NCBI RefSeq assembly: GCF_000512205.2
Contig: NZ_CP006644.1
Span: 4,478,501-4,542,500 of the forward strand
Length of the DNA: 64,000 nucleotides
From: Sphingomonas sanxanigenens DSM 19645 = NX02
Lineage (GTDB): Bacteria; Pseudomonadota; Alphaproteobacteria; Sphingomonadales; Sphingomonadaceae
Direction: 5' to 3'
Part shown: positions 1-9,176 of the stretch, piece after piece
Layout of the letters: each line of letters begins with the position of its first letter
Numbering within the stretch: the first letter of the stretch is position 1
Position numbers and translations under genes: made by a program
Notes under the pieces: generated by a model
Databases searched by the model: none
What the model was told of the DNA's origin: nothing
The model's input: the letters and a program-made list of their open reading frames with translations, nothing else

Positions 1-392
1 ACGCCCACCGCCTCCTCGCGCCGCACGATCGGCACGCCGGCGAAGCTGTGATACAATTCCTCGCCCGTTTCGGGACGATAGGCGAAATCGGGATGGCTCG
101 TCGCCTCGTCGAGGTTGAGCGTCGCGACATCCTCGGCGATCGTGCCGACCAGCCCCTCGCCCAGCGCCAGCTTGGTGACGTGCACCGCCGCCTGGTTGAG
201 CCCGCGCGTCGCGAACAGCTCGAGCACGCCGTCGCGCAGCAGGTAGATCGAACAGACTTCGCTGTTCAGCGCCTCGCCGATGATGTTGACGACCTGGTTG
301 AGCTTGGTCTGCGCATTGGTGCGCGCAGCCATCACGTCGTGGAGGCGGGTCAGGATCTCGCGGGCAGCGACGGAGGACGAACTGACGGGCAT
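1..392 (-). CDS. ptsP: Phosphoenolpyruvate-protein phosphotransferase PtsP (EI-Ntr), N-terminal part
   Basis: Only the first 130 codons are in the window; the gene runs off the left edge. The visible part starts MPVSSSSVAAREIL and reads as a GAF sensor domain (for example EVCSIYLLRDGVLELFATRGL, then GLVGTIAEDVATLN and YHSFAGVPIVRRE). This is how nitrogen-type enzyme I begins: GAF domain first, PEP-utilising phosphotransfer domains after. In that family the protein passes phosphate from PEP to NPr and the GAF domain senses nitrogen status. It lies downstream of lysC and the nitronate monooxygenase, as is common in sphingomonads. The catalytic domain is not visible, so the call rests on the GAF domain and the neighbourhood. 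Confidence 0.8.
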   Translation of the reverse strand, partial: MPVSSSSVAAREILTRLHDVMAARTNAQTKLNQVVNIIGEALNSEVCSIYLLRDGVLELFATRGLNQAAVHVTKLALGEGLVGTIAEDVATLNLDEATSHPDFAYRPETGEELYHSFAGVPIVRREEAVG

Positions 393-422
393 GAACCGGC
401 GCTAACAGATTGCATGCACCGC

Positions 423-450
423 TGCCAACGTGGAACCGTCCACGTTGGCA
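423..450. other. Strong hairpin between nitronate monooxygenase and ptsP
   Basis: Perfect 12-bp inverted repeat (arm TGCCAACGTGGA, 4-nt loop ACCG) in the 67-bp gap between the monooxygenase stop (460) and the ptsP start (392). No T-tract follows on the minus strand, so it is not a classical intrinsic terminator. It could end or attenuate the upstream transcript, stabilise an mRNA end, or bind a regulator. Confidence 0.6.
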
Positions 451-459
451 TATAAGCGG

Positions 460-1482
460 TCAGTGCGCCGCGGAACGACGCTCGAGCGCGGTCGAAGCCT
501 CGTCGATCAGGGTTGCGATGATGTCCGCCAGCGGCTCTTCCTTGCGGACCATGCCGACCGACTGGCCCGCCATCAGCGAACCGCCCTCGACATCGCCGTC
601 GATCACCGCGCGGCGCAGCGCGCCGGCCCAGTAATGCTCGATCTGGAGCTGCGCCTCGCCCATCGCGATCGTGCCCGCGTCGAGCAGGTTGGCGACCTCG
701 CGCTGCTTGGCGGTGAAGCTTTCGGTGCCGACATTCTTGAGCGCCCGCACCGGGATCACCGGCAGCCGCGGATCGATCTGCACGCTCGCGATCGCCTCGC
801 GCGCGGACGCGCGGATGAACGCCTTCTTGAACGCGGGGTGCGCGATGCATTCGGTCGCGCAGACGAAGCGGGTACCGAGCTGGACGCCGGCGGCGCCCAT
901 TTCGAGATAGCCGGCCATCGCCTCGCCGCGGCCGATGCCGCCCGCCACGAACACCGGCAGCTGATCCGCAATCTCGGGCAGCATTTCCTGTGCGAGCACG
1001 CTGGTGGAAACCGGCCCGATATGGCCGCCGGCCTCCATGCCCTCGATCACCAGCGCGTCGACGCCCGAGCGGATCAGCTTCTTGGCGAGCGCCAGCGCCG
1101 GCGCAAAGCAGATCAGCTTCGCACCCGATGCCTTGATCGCATCGAGGCTGCCGGCCGGCGGCAGCCCGCCCGCCAGCACGACGTGGCCGACCCGGTGCTT
1201 CGCGCAGACCGCGATCAGCTCCATCAGGTCCGGATGCATGGTGATCAGGTTCACGCCGAACGGCCTGGCCGTCAGCGCCTTGGTCGCCGCGATCTCGGCG
1301 TCGAGCAGCGCCGGCGTCATCGCGCCGCAGGCGATCACGCCGAACCCGCCCGCGTTGGACATCGCCGAAACGAGGTTGCGCTCGCTGATCCACGACATGG
1401 CGCCCGCCATGATCGCGACCTCCGAGCCGAGGAACGCCGCGCCCCGCGCCATCAGCGCGGAAAGCCGGGCGGATCCGCTCAA
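460..1482 (-). CDS. Nitronate monooxygenase family flavoprotein
   Basis: FMN-dependent TIM-barrel enzyme of the nitronate monooxygenase (2-nitropropane dioxygenase) family, which oxidises alkyl nitronates to carbonyl compounds and nitrite. Family features are visible: AIMAGAMSWISERNLVSAMSNAGGFGVI near the start, FGVNLI, then EGMEAGGHIG, FVAGGIGRGEAMAGYLEMGAAGVQLGTRF, the FMN-phosphate-binding GG(I)GRG stretch. At 340 aa it is full length. The first codon drawn here is TTG, whose bases overlap the lysC stop (TTGA), implying translational coupling; an internal ATG (Met11) is the alternative. The substrate cannot be told from sequence. Confidence 0.88.
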   Translation of the reverse strand: MSGSARLSALMARGAAFLGSEVAIMAGAMSWISERNLVSAMSNAGGFGVIACGAMTPALLDAEIAATKALTARPFGVNLITMHPDLMELIAVCAKHRVGHVVLAGGLPPAGSLDAIKASGAKLICFAPALALAKKLIRSGVDALVIEGMEAGGHIGPVSTSVLAQEMLPEIADQLPVFVAGGIGRGEAMAGYLEMGAAGVQLGTRFVCATECIAHPAFKKAFIRASAREAIASVQIDPRLPVIPVRALKNVGTESFTAKQREVANLLDAGTIAMGEAQLQIEHYWAGALRRAVIDGDVEGGSLMAGQSVGMVRKEEPLADIIATLIDEASTALERRSAAH

Positions 1483-2744
1483 GCGGCCGGCTCCTCTTCG
1501 GCGTCGAGGCCATAGGCGGTGTGCAGCACGCGGACCGCGAGCTCGGTATAATCCTCCTCGATCAGCACGCTGACCTTGATCTCCGACGTGGTGATCGCGA
1601 GGATGTTGATGCCGCGATCGGCCAGCGCCTTGAACATCATCGAGGCGACACCGGCATGGCTGCGCATGCCGACGCCGACGACCGAGATCTTGCAGACCTT
1701 GGTGTCGTGGATCAGCTTCTGGAAGCCGATCGCCTCCTGCGCCCTGGTCAGCGTGTCCAGCGCGCGCGCCAGTTCGGCGCCCGGCACCGTGAAGGTGACG
1801 TCGGTCGAGCCCGCATCGTGCGCGATGTTCTGGATGATCATGTCGACATTGATGTTCGCGTCGGCGAGCGGGCTGAAGATGCTGGCGACCGCGCCGGGAC
1901 GATCCGGCACGCTGGTCAGCGTGATCTTCGCTTCGTTCTTGTCGTGCGCGATGCCGGTGATGAGCTGGCGTTCCACGTTGGTATCCCCGATCTCTTCCTC
2001 GCCGACGATCAGCGTGCCGCGGTGGCCGCCATCGTCCTTGCTGTCGTCGAAGGAGGAAAGCACGCGCACGCGCACCTTCTCCTTCATGGCCAGACCCACC
2101 GAGCGGGTCTGGAGCACCTTCGCCCCGACGCTCGCCAGTTCCAGCATTTCCTCATAGGTGACCCGGCTGAGCTTGCGCGCGCGCGGCACGATGCGCGGGT
2201 CGGTGGTGTAGACGCCGTCCACGTCGGTATAGATGTCGCAGCGATCGGCCTTCATCGCCGCCGCCACCGCGACCGCCGACGTATCCGAACCGCCACGGCC
2301 CAGGGTGGTCACGCGGCCATCGTCGGCGACGCCCTGGAAACCCGGGATCACCGCGACCTCGCCGGTCGCCAGCGCGGCGTCGAGCGCCTGCGTGTCGATC
2401 GTGCCGATGCGCGCGGAGGCATGGGCATCGTTGGTGTGGATCGGCAGCTGCCAGCCCAGCCAGCTGCGCGCGGGCACGCCGATCGCCTGCAGCGCAATGG
2501 CGAGCAGTCCGCTCGTCACCTGCTCGCCCGAGGCGACGACCACATCATATTCGCGCGGATCATAGAGCGCGGAGGCTTCGCGGCAGAAGCCGACCAGCCG
2601 GTCGGTCTCGCCCGCCATGGCCGACACCACGACCGCGACCTTGTTGCCGTCCTCCACCTCGCGCTTCACGCGCTGGGCGACATTGCGGATCCGCTCGATG
2701 CCGGCCATCGAGGTGCCGCCGAACTTCATGACGATACGGGCCAT
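1479..2744 (-). CDS. lysC: Aspartate kinase
   Basis: Phosphorylates aspartate, the first step towards lysine, threonine, methionine and diaminopimelate. The 421-aa protein starts MARIVMKFGGTSMAG (KFGGTS substrate/ATP motif), has the amino-acid-kinase signature TLGRGGSDTSAVAVAAAMKAD, and ends in two ACT domains (KITLTSVPDRPGAVASIF and KISVVGVGMRSHAGVASMMF), which normally bind the lysine/threonine feedback inhibitors. The length is that of monofunctional class II enzymes. It is divergent from ubiG with a 70-bp shared upstream region and is coupled to the downstream monooxygenase. Confidence 0.96.
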   Translation of the reverse strand: MARIVMKFGGTSMAGIERIRNVAQRVKREVEDGNKVAVVVSAMAGETDRLVGFCREASALYDPREYDVVVASGEQVTSGLLAIALQAIGVPARSWLGWQLPIHTNDAHASARIGTIDTQALDAALATGEVAVIPGFQGVADDGRVTTLGRGGSDTSAVAVAAAMKADRCDIYTDVDGVYTTDPRIVPRARKLSRVTYEEMLELASVGAKVLQTRSVGLAMKEKVRVRVLSSFDDSKDDGGHRGTLIVGEEEIGDTNVERQLITGIAHDKNEAKITLTSVPDRPGAVASIFSPLADANINVDMIIQNIAHDAGSTDVTFTVPGAELARALDTLTRAQEAIGFQKLIHDTKVCKISVVGVGMRSHAGVASMMFKALADRGINILAITTSEIKVSVLIEEDYTELAVRVLHTAYGLDAEEEPAA

Positions 2745-2814
2745 CGGAAAGACGCTTTTCCTTCAAATATTGGCCGTTCCGGAGACGGCGGCGCCCTGAT
2801 AGGGAGGCATCATC

Positions 2815-3540
2815 ATGAACGCAACTGCGACGATCGACCCGCGCGAGGCCGCGCACTTCGGGGCCATGGCGGCAGACTGGTGGAATCCGAAGGGTTCCTC
2901 GGCGATGCTCCACCGGCTCAACCCCGTCCGCCTCGCCTATCTGCGCGAGCAGGTGAACCGCCACTGGGATCTCGATTCCACCGCGCTCAGGCCGCTGACC
3001 GGCAAGCGCGCGCTGGATGTCGGCTGCGGCGCCGGGCTGCTCAGCGAACCGCTCGCGCGGCTCGGGGCGGCGGTGACCGGCGTCGATGCCGCGGCGGAGA
3101 CTATCGCCGCGGCGCGCGCGCATGCCGCGGCCCAGGGGCTGGCGATCGACTATCACGCGGGCGAACTCGACCAGCTTGGCGACGCAACGTTCGACCTCGT
3201 CGTCTCGATGGAGGTGGTCGAGCATGTGACCGACCCGGCGGCGTTCGTCGCCGGTCTCGCAACGCGGCTCGCGCCCGGCGGGCTGATGATCCTCTCCACC
3301 CCCAACCGCACCGCGCTCTCGCGGCTGGCGCTGATCACGATCGGCGAGGGGCTGGGCCAGATCCCCAGGGGCACGCACGACTGGAGCAAGTTCCTGACCC
3401 CCGACGAACTCGCGGCGCATGCGACGGCAGCCGGGCTGACCGAGATCGACCGCCGCGGGCTTTCGCTGGCGCCGACCCGGGGCTTCGTCCTCTCGGACGA
3501 TCTCAGCATGGATTATTTCCTGACCGCCATCGGCGGCTGA
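2815..3540 (+). CDS. ubiG: Ubiquinone biosynthesis O-methyltransferase
   Basis: SAM-dependent methyltransferase for the two O-methylations of ubiquinone synthesis. The N-terminus has the UbiG signature (EAAHFGAMAADWWNPKG) followed by LNPVRLAYL; the SAM-binding motif I LDVGCGAGLLSEPLARLGA lies at about residues 67-85; HDWSKFLTPDEL and SMDYFLTAIGG at the C-terminus are family-typical. At 241 aa it is full length. It starts divergently from lysC; its stop overlaps the start of the next gene by one base (TGATG). Confidence 0.95.
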   Translation: MNATATIDPREAAHFGAMAADWWNPKGSSAMLHRLNPVRLAYLREQVNRHWDLDSTALRPLTGKRALDVGCGAGLLSEPLARLGAAVTGVDAAAETIAAARAHAAAQGLAIDYHAGELDQLGDATFDLVVSMEVVEHVTDPAAFVAGLATRLAPGGLMILSTPNRTALSRLALITIGEGLGQIPRGTHDWSKFLTPDELAAHATAAGLTEIDRRGLSLAPTRGFVLSDDLSMDYFLTAIGG

Positions 3541-4064
3541 TGGCCGCCGGCCTTCCCGCGCAATCGCTGGCGCTGCTCGTCATCGACGTCCAGCCCAGCT
3601 TCGCGGTGCCGGAACGGATCATCGCCGGCATCCGCGCGCTCAGCGGCCGTCTATACACCGTCGCGACCGTCGAACGGCACGACGAGGCGGTGACGCCGTT
3701 CGAGCGCCAGCTCGGCTGGAAGCCCGCGGCCGACGATGACAGCCTCGTTGCGGCGGACCGACTGTTCATCAAGCATGGCTATCTGCCGCCGGCCGCCCTG
3801 ATCGATCATCTGCGATCACGCTCCGTCGAACGCGTGCTCGTCTGCGGTATCCAGGCGGACACATGCTGCCTCGCCGCAGGCTTCATGCTGTTCGACGCCG
3901 GGCTGCACCCCACCCTGCTCAAATGGCTCTGCGTCGGCTCCTCGCTCGATCGCTCCGCCGATCTGGGCGCCCGGCTGTGGCAGCATCATTTCGGCAGCGT
4001 GCTGCACGACGCGGACGAACTGGCGCTCGTGGGCCGAGGCGCCACGACAAGGAGCATTAGCTAG
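3540..4064 (+). CDS. Cysteine hydrolase of the isochorismatase family
   Basis: 174-aa cysteine hydrolase. The catalytic triad of the family can be placed: Asp16 (LVIDVQ), Lys78 (FIKHGYL) and Cys109 (CGIQADTCC). Members hydrolyse isochorismate, nicotinamide, ureidoacrylate or related amides; the substrate of this one is unknown. The family's usual GxxTDxCV reads GIQADTCC here. It is coupled to ubiG by a TGATG overlap, and its stop shares the palindrome CTAG with the stop of the convergent glutathione transferase gene. Confidence 0.85.
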   Translation: MAAGLPAQSLALLVIDVQPSFAVPERIIAGIRALSGRLYTVATVERHDEAVTPFERQLGWKPAADDDSLVAADRLFIKHGYLPPAALIDHLRSRSVERVLVCGIQADTCCLAAGFMLFDAGLHPTLLKWLCVGSSLDRSADLGARLWQHHFGSVLHDADELALVGRGATTRSIS

Positions 4065-4735
4065 AGGAAGTCGACCTTGTCGTAGTGCGCGGGCGGCACG
4101 ATCACTTCCATCCGCTCGCCCAGCAGCGGGCGAAAGCTGGGCCGCGACTTGAGACCGGCATACCAGCGGCTGGTGAGGTCATGCCCGCGCCAGTCGATCC
4201 CGCCGAGATAGTCCGCCACCGAGATGTGCGCCGCCGCGGTCAGATCCGCGAGGCTCAAGGTCGCGCCGGCCAGCCAGTTGCGATGGTCGAGCAGATAATC
4301 GGTATAGTCGAGGTGGCTGACCGCGTTCTTCATCGCCTCCCGCAGCATCTTCGCGTCGGGCGAGGTGCGGTCGACGAGGCGCTTGCGCATCTTCTCGTTC
4401 ATCAGCGGGGCGACGACGTCGCCATAGAATTGCTGATCGAACCAGGTGGTCAGCCGGCGGATCTCCGCGCGGTTCTGCGCGGTGCCGCTGATCATCGGCG
4501 ACTTTTCCTCGGTCTCCTCGAAATATTCGCAGATCGCCTGGCTGTCGATCAGCACGAGGTTGCGGCTATCGTCCGCCATCACCGGGGTCTGCCCGGCAGG
4601 ATTCATGTCGATGAACTCGTCGCGCCGCTGCCACGGCGATTCGCGCACGAGTTCGTAGCCGACGCCCTTCTCACCGAGCAGCAGGCGGATCTTCCGCGAA
4701 AACGGGCACAGCGGGAATTGGAACATCAACCACAT
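4061..4735 (-). CDS. Glutathione S-transferase family protein
   Basis: 224-aa protein with an N-terminal thioredoxin-like domain (FPLCPFSRKIRLLLGEKGV, then NPAGQTPVMADD and DSQAICEYFEE, the cis-Pro loop and glutathione gamma-glutamyl site) and an all-alpha C-terminal domain (WLAGATLSLADLTAAAHISV, the N-capping region). CPFS at the active-site position suggests a cysteine-type class (omega/beta-like). Cytoplasmic; conjugation or thiol-transfer role inferred. Convergent with the isochorismatase-like gene. Confidence 0.9.
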   Translation of the reverse strand: MWLMFQFPLCPFSRKIRLLLGEKGVGYELVRESPWQRRDEFIDMNPAGQTPVMADDSRNLVLIDSQAICEYFEETEEKSPMISGTAQNRAEIRRLTTWFDQQFYGDVVAPLMNEKMRKRLVDRTSPDAKMLREAMKNAVSHLDYTDYLLDHRNWLAGATLSLADLTAAAHISVADYLGGIDWRGHDLTSRWYAGLKSRPSFRPLLGERMEVIVPPAHYDKVDFL

Positions 4736-4805
4736 GGATCGTTCCTGTTAGGACTGAAGCCGGCCGGGTGGAAGCATTAAGATGCGTTAATTGCACCCTG
4801 CGCGA

Positions 4806-5474
4806 TCAGTTGCCGGCGAGCACGCGATCGGCGACGAACGGATTGGTCTGCCGCTCGTAGCCGAAGGTCGAGGTCGGTCCGTGGCCCGGCACGAACGCGG
4901 TCTCGTCCCCCAGCGGCCACAGCTTCTGCGTGATCGCGTCGATGAGATCCTGATGGTTGCCCAGCGGAAAGTCCGTGCGGCCGATCGAGCCCTGGAACAG
5001 CACGTCGCCGACGATCGCCGCCTTCGACGGCGCGTGGTGGAACACGACATGGCCCGGCGTGTGGCCGGGGCAGTGGATCACGTCGAGCACCAGCTCACCC
5101 ACCGTCACCGTGTCGCCGTCCGTCAACCAGCGATCGGGTTCGAAGCAGTGCCCGTCGATGCCATAGGCGCGGCCATCATCCTCCAGCCGGGCAATCCAGT
5201 AGCGATCATCCTCGTGCGGCCCTTCGATCGGCACGCCGAGCTCCTTCGCCAGCACGCCGGCGCGCCCGCAATGGTCGATATGGCCATGGGTGAGGAGGAT
5301 CTTCTCCACCGTCACGCCCAGCTTTTCCGCGGCGGCCTTGAGCTTCGGCAATTCGTCGCCCGGATCGGTAAAGGCACCCCGCATCGTCTTCGTGCACCAG
5401 AGCAGCGTGCAGTTCTGCTGCAGGCGCGAGACGGGCAACAGCGCAAGGCGCATCGGCGGCTGGGATTCGGTCAT
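4806..5474 (-). CDS. MBL-fold metallo-hydrolase (glyoxalase II-like)
   Basis: 222-aa metallo-beta-lactamase-fold hydrolase. The zinc motif THGHIDHCG (His63, His65, Asp67, His68) is followed by HCPGHTPGH, IVGDVLFQGSIGRTDFP and FVPGHGP, the pattern of the small glyoxalase II-like/YcbL group. Likely a thioester or similar hydrolase. The start is the ATG at 5474 (MTESQPPMRL); a second ATG, Met8, is possible. It is divergent from the gene starting at 5574. Confidence 0.88.
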   Translation of the reverse strand: MTESQPPMRLALLPVSRLQQNCTLLWCTKTMRGAFTDPGDELPKLKAAAEKLGVTVEKILLTHGHIDHCGRAGVLAKELGVPIEGPHEDDRYWIARLEDDGRAYGIDGHCFEPDRWLTDGDTVTVGELVLDVIHCPGHTPGHVVFHHAPSKAAIVGDVLFQGSIGRTDFPLGNHQDLIDAITQKLWPLGDETAFVPGHGPTSTFGYERQTNPFVADRVLAGN

Positions 5475-5573
5475 GCGGTCGCAAATGGCCGCTGGCCGGC
5501 GCGGTTGCAAGCGCGGCTCGCCAGCGCGCGCGCGCGCTCGCCTAGGCTGGCGCGGCGCACCGGGGGGAATCGC

Positions 5574-6380
5574 ATGCTGGGCTTGTTCGGGCCGAAACGA
5601 CCGATCGATGGCGACGCGTTCGAATGGATGCTCGCCACGATCAAATGGCTGCTCAGGACCTATGATGGCGTCGCCGGCCTGCACGAGACGCGGCTGGTGC
5701 TGCCGACCACCGATTTCTTCCCGACCTCCGCCGCGACCGGCCATGCCCTGGCCGAGGAGATCTTCGATCGCGTCCGCAGCGCCGCGGGCATGCTCGAATG
5801 GCGCTGCCGCCTGATGCCGGGCGATCCCAGCCGGCCGATGCAGGTCGCACGCGGTTTCGCGTTGAAGCATGAAAGCTTCGCCCCCGCCGGCACCTTCATC
5901 CGCGCCGACGACCGCGACGGCATGCTCGCGATCATCCGCTACAACCCGAACCAGCTCGCCACGCCGCCCACATTGGTCGCCACCTTCGCGCACGAACTGG
6001 CGCATTATCTGCTCTCGGCGGCGCGCGACTATCCGCCGGGCGGCCGCGACCTCAAGGAGCTGGCGACAGACCTGACCGCGGTGTTCCTGGGGTTCGGCAT
6101 CTTCATGGCGAACGGCGCCAAATCCTTCCGCGCGTTCCAGTCGTTCGACGAATCGGGCTGGGAGTCGTCGCGGCAGGGCTATCTGAGCGAGGCCGCGCTG
6201 GTTACCGCGCTTGCGATCGTCGAGCGCCTGTCCGGCCGCTCCCCCAGGGATGCGGCGCCTTGGCTGAAACCGCATCTCGCGAGCGATCTTGCAAAGGCGG
6301 ACGCCTATCTCTCCAGGCGCCACCCCGACCTTGCCCGCGACATCGAGGCGATCGACCTCGACGCCTATCGCGCGGAATAG
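5574..6380 (+). CDS. Uncharacterised protein with HELAH zinc-protease-like motif
   Basis: 268 aa, start chosen at the ATG after a G-rich ribosome-binding site. Residues 140-144 are HELAH, and KELATDLTAVFLGFG follows at about 161-175; the spacing resembles a zincin metallopeptidase with its third ligand (Glu162 or Asp166) one helix later. No signal peptide. A run of hydrophobic residues (TAVFLGFGIFMANG) may be a buried helix. No named family is recognised, and catalysis is inferred only from the motif. Confidence 0.75.
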   Translation: MLGLFGPKRPIDGDAFEWMLATIKWLLRTYDGVAGLHETRLVLPTTDFFPTSAATGHALAEEIFDRVRSAAGMLEWRCRLMPGDPSRPMQVARGFALKHESFAPAGTFIRADDRDGMLAIIRYNPNQLATPPTLVATFAHELAHYLLSAARDYPPGGRDLKELATDLTAVFLGFGIFMANGAKSFRAFQSFDESGWESSRQGYLSEAALVTALAIVERLSGRSPRDAAPWLKPHLASDLAKADAYLSRRHPDLARDIEAIDLDAYRAE

Positions 6381-6390
6381 GCCGGCGCGC

Positions 6391-7806
6391 TCAGCATTCG
6401 ACGACGTTGACCGCGAGCCCGCCGAGCGAGGTTTCCTTGTAGCGTTCGGACATGTCGAGCCCGGTGCGGCGCATCGTCTCGATCACCTGGTCGAGGCTGA
6501 CGCGGTGGGTGCCGTCGCCGAGCATCGCGAGGCGGGCGGCCTCGATCGCCTTGACCGAGCCGACCGCGTTGCGCTCGATGCAGGGCACCTGCACCAGCCC
6601 GCCGACCGGATCGCAGGTGAGCCCGAGATTATGCTCCATGCCGATCTCGGCGGCATTTTCGATCTGCCCGGGCGTGGCGCCCAGCGCCGCGGCGAGCCCC
6701 GCCGCCGCCATCGAGCAGGCGACGCCGACCTCGCCCTGGCAACCGACCTCGGCCCCCGAGATCGAGGCATTTTCCTTGAACAGCGATCCCACCGCGGCGG
6801 CGGTCAGCAGGAAATCCTCCGCCCCCTCCACCGTCGGGCGCGGTGCGAAGCGCTCATAATAGCGCAGCACCGCGGGAACGATGCCGGCGGCGCCGTTGGT
6901 CGGCGCGGTGACGACACGGCCGCCCGCCGCATTCTCCTCGTTCACCGCCAGCGCCCACAGGTTGATCCAGTCGATCACCGAGAGCGGGTCGACCAGCGCA
7001 CGCTCCTGCCGCGCGATGAGCTGCGCGTAGATGCCGGGCGCGCGGCGCTTCACGTTGAGCCCGCCGGGCAGGATGCCGCTGGCGGCGATGCCGCGATCGA
7101 TGCACGCGCTCATCGCCGCGCGGATCGCGGCGAGGCGGGCGGAGACGTCCTCCGCGCTCATCGCCGCTTCCTCATTGGCGCGCATCATCCTCGCGATCGT
7201 CAGCCCGCTTCGATGGGCATGCGCCACCAGTTCGGCGCCCGACGAGAAAGGAAAAGGGACGGCGGCGCCGTCGCCGGCCAGCGGCGGCCCCTGGTTGGCG
7301 CCGAGCGGTGCGCCGGCCGACGCCTGGCGCACCGCGGCCTGATCCTCATCGAGGATCGCGCCGCCGCCGACCGAATAATAAGTGCGGCTCGACACCACAC
7401 CGCCCTCGGCATCGAAGGCGGTGAAGGTCATCGCGTTGCTGTGGAAGGGCAGCCGTTCGCGCTGAAGCAGGCGCAGGTCGCGCGCCTCGTCGAACGCGAT
7501 GCGGTGCGTGCCGGCGAGATCGAGGCTGGCCGTGGTGCGCGCGCGCTCGACGATCGCATCGGCCGCATCGGGGTCGATCCCGTCGGGGGTCTGGCCGGAC
7601 AAGCCGAGCAGCACCGCGCGGTCGCTGGCATGGCCCTTGCCGGTCAGCGCCAGCGAACCGAACAGGGCGGCATCGACGCGGGCGACGCGGGCCAGATCCT
7701 CCCTCAGCCGCCGCACGAAATCGGCGGCCGCGGTCATCGGCCCCATCGTGTGCGAACTGGAGGGACCGACGCCGATCTTGAACAGGTCGAAAGTGCTGGC
7801 GACCAT
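6391..7806 (-). CDS. sdaA: L-serine ammonia-lyase (single-chain, iron-sulfur type)
   Basis: Deaminates L-serine to pyruvate and ammonia. The 471-aa single chain starts with the beta domain ([19 protein letters not shown]) and carries the alpha domain with the cysteines expected to hold the 4Fe-4S cluster: [25 protein letters not shown] and VQVPCIERN. Length and motifs match the bacterial single-subunit form. It stands alone on the minus strand, ending 10 bp from the convergent HELAH gene. Confidence 0.96.
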   Translation of the reverse strand: MVASTFDLFKIGVGPSSSHTMGPMTAAADFVRRLREDLARVARVDAALFGSLALTGKGHASDRAVLLGLSGQTPDGIDPDAADAIVERARTTASLDLAGTHRIAFDEARDLRLLQRERLPFHSNAMTFTAFDAEGGVVSSRTYYSVGGGAILDEDQAAVRQASAGAPLGANQGPPLAGDGAAVPFPFSSGAELVAHAHRSGLTIARMMRANEEAAMSAEDVSARLAAIRAAMSACIDRGIAASGILPGGLNVKRRAPGIYAQLIARQERALVDPLSVIDWINLWALAVNEENAAGGRVVTAPTNGAAGIVPAVLRYYERFAPRPTVEGAEDFLLTAAAVGSLFKENASISGAEVGCQGEVGVACSMAAAGLAAALGATPGQIENAAEIGMEHNLGLTCDPVGGLVQVPCIERNAVGSVKAIEAARLAMLGDGTHRVSLDQVIETMRRTGLDMSERYKETSLGGLAVNVVEC

Positions 7807-7897
7807 GATGTTTCCGATGCAACCAAAAGCGGCCTGCCCTGGCGCCGGCGCGCCGGGAAAAGCAAGCCCCCGCGGGCCTATGCAACGGATCGACGGG

Positions 7898-8731
7898 TCA
7901 GAACGGCATCCACTTCTGCTTTTCGCTGAACTTCATGTAGCCCGCGCTGATGCCCAACCGGTAGCCGACGCCCAGACGGATCGGGATCAGCACGGTATCG
8001 CCCGACCGCAGGTAGGACGCGGTGAAGCCGCCGACGAAATAGGCGTTGCCCTCACCCGCCGGGAAGCGCTTGTAGAGTTCCTGGCTGTCATAGAGGTTGT
8101 AGACCAGCACGAAGGTCTTGGAGGCGTTGCCGCCCACGTCGAAGCCGAGCGACGGCCCGGTCCAATAGGCGGCGCGCTCACCCTCGACCTTGTGGAACAA
8201 GGTGCCCGAGCCATAGCGCAACCCGACCACGAACGCGCCAGAAGCCTCACGGCCGGCGATATAGGCGTTGGGCTCGCCCTGGTCCTTCAGCACCTTCTCG
8301 ATCAGTTCCGCCAGGCCCTTGGCGCCCTTGCCGAACACGCCCTCGGCGGCGCCGATCAGATCGTCCTTCTTGTAGGTCGGGCCGTTGGCCTGCGGCACGG
8401 TGGAGGCGGTGGCGACCGGCGCGCGTTGGCCATCCGCCGGGGGCAGGCCGCCGTCGTCGACCGGCGCGCCATCGGCGCTGCCATCCGCGAGGCTGCCATC
8501 CGCGAGATCGCCATCGATATCGCCGCCATCGGGATAGGATGAGTCCGCGGGGGCACGCGAGACGCGCGTATCCTGCTCGGCAGCGCGCGACGCAGGGGCA
8601 CCGGGAACGAGATCCGCATCGATCGCGGCATCGGGATCGACCTCGCGAATCTGCGCGGCGGCGGGGACGGCCCCGATCAGCAGCGCGGCGGCCGCCAGAA
8701 CCGCGGTCATCCCCGAAATGCGCGACAGCAT
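7898..8731 (-). CDS. Secreted DUF1134 (EipA-like) protein
   Basis: 277 aa. Start chosen at the ATG preceded by a run of six G residues (ribosome-binding site). A signal peptide is clear (MTAVLAAAALLIGAVPAAAQ, cleaved after AAA-Q). A disordered Asp/Gly/Ala-rich linker follows, then a C-terminal DUF1134 domain (about residues 165-277: GLRYGSGTLFHKVEGERAAYW, SLGFDVGGNASKTFVLVYNL, LGVGYRLGISAGYMKF). DUF1134 includes EipA, a small beta-barrel periplasmic protein needed for envelope integrity in Brucella. A similar envelope role is inferred. Confidence 0.87.
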   Translation of the reverse strand: MLSRISGMTAVLAAAALLIGAVPAAAQIREVDPDAAIDADLVPGAPASRAAEQDTRVSRAPADSSYPDGGDIDGDLADGSLADGSADGAPVDDGGLPPADGQRAPVATASTVPQANGPTYKKDDLIGAAEGVFGKGAKGLAELIEKVLKDQGEPNAYIAGREASGAFVVGLRYGSGTLFHKVEGERAAYWTGPSLGFDVGGNASKTFVLVYNLYDSQELYKRFPAGEGNAYFVGGFTASYLRSGDTVLIPIRLGVGYRLGISAGYMKFSEKQKWMPF

Positions 8732-8917
8732 GGCACCCCCCAAAAGATCTCGCCCCGACAATTCGGGCGAAACTGGTTAACACGCGTAAACCTTAGCTGA
8801 CAATGAACGGCGCGACCAGCCGAGTCCCGATTGCGCCGGAGCGAATCCGCAAAAGAGGCTCGGACCGGATTGATCAGGGCGAATACCCCCGCTATAGGCC
8901 CCCTTCGCGCCGCATCC

Positions 8918-9010
8918 GGAGACGTGGGTGAGTGGCTGAAACCAGCGGTTTGCTAAACCGCCGTAGGGGGATTACTCCTACCGAGGGTTCGAATCCCTCC
9001 GTCTCCGCCA
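8918..9010 (+). tRNA. tRNA-Ser (anticodon GCT)
   Basis: 93 nt including an encoded CCA. The acceptor stem GGAGACG (8918-8924) pairs with CGTCTCC (9000-9006), with discriminator G. The anticodon loop TTTGCTAAA gives anticodon GCT. A long variable arm (type II) fits serine. The T-loop GGTTCGAATCC is canonical. It reads AGC/AGU codons. The 3' end is the integration target of the adjacent prophage. Confidence 0.97.
8997..9010 (+). repeat. attL core (tRNA-Ser 3' end)
   Basis: CTCCGTCTCCGCCA at the end of tRNA-Ser, identical to 51013-51026. The tRNA remains complete at the integrase-proximal end, as usual for integration into a tRNA 3' end. Confidence 0.75.
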
Positions 9011-9176
9011 TACGCACCTCCCAGACCATTCGCCACCGTCCCGGGACCCTTGATTTTCGGGGGTTTTCGCCCCTTATGGATCGGGCCAGCGTTCGCGGCT
9101 GTTCGCGAACATCCCATGGCTGGCATGGTAGATCGCATGGCATCGGCCTTCGCGATCCATGGTATGAGGTTGTACC

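Noticed and set aside
1521-4064. Very long plus-strand open frame of 847 codons
   Set aside because: Antisense to lysC and out of frame with ubiG for most of its length; only the last 174 codons (from 3540) are a real gene. High GC leaves antisense frames open.
9040-9090. G-rich/C-rich stretch after tRNA-Ser as a terminator
   Set aside because: The stem would be only four GC pairs with no T-tract; too weak to call.
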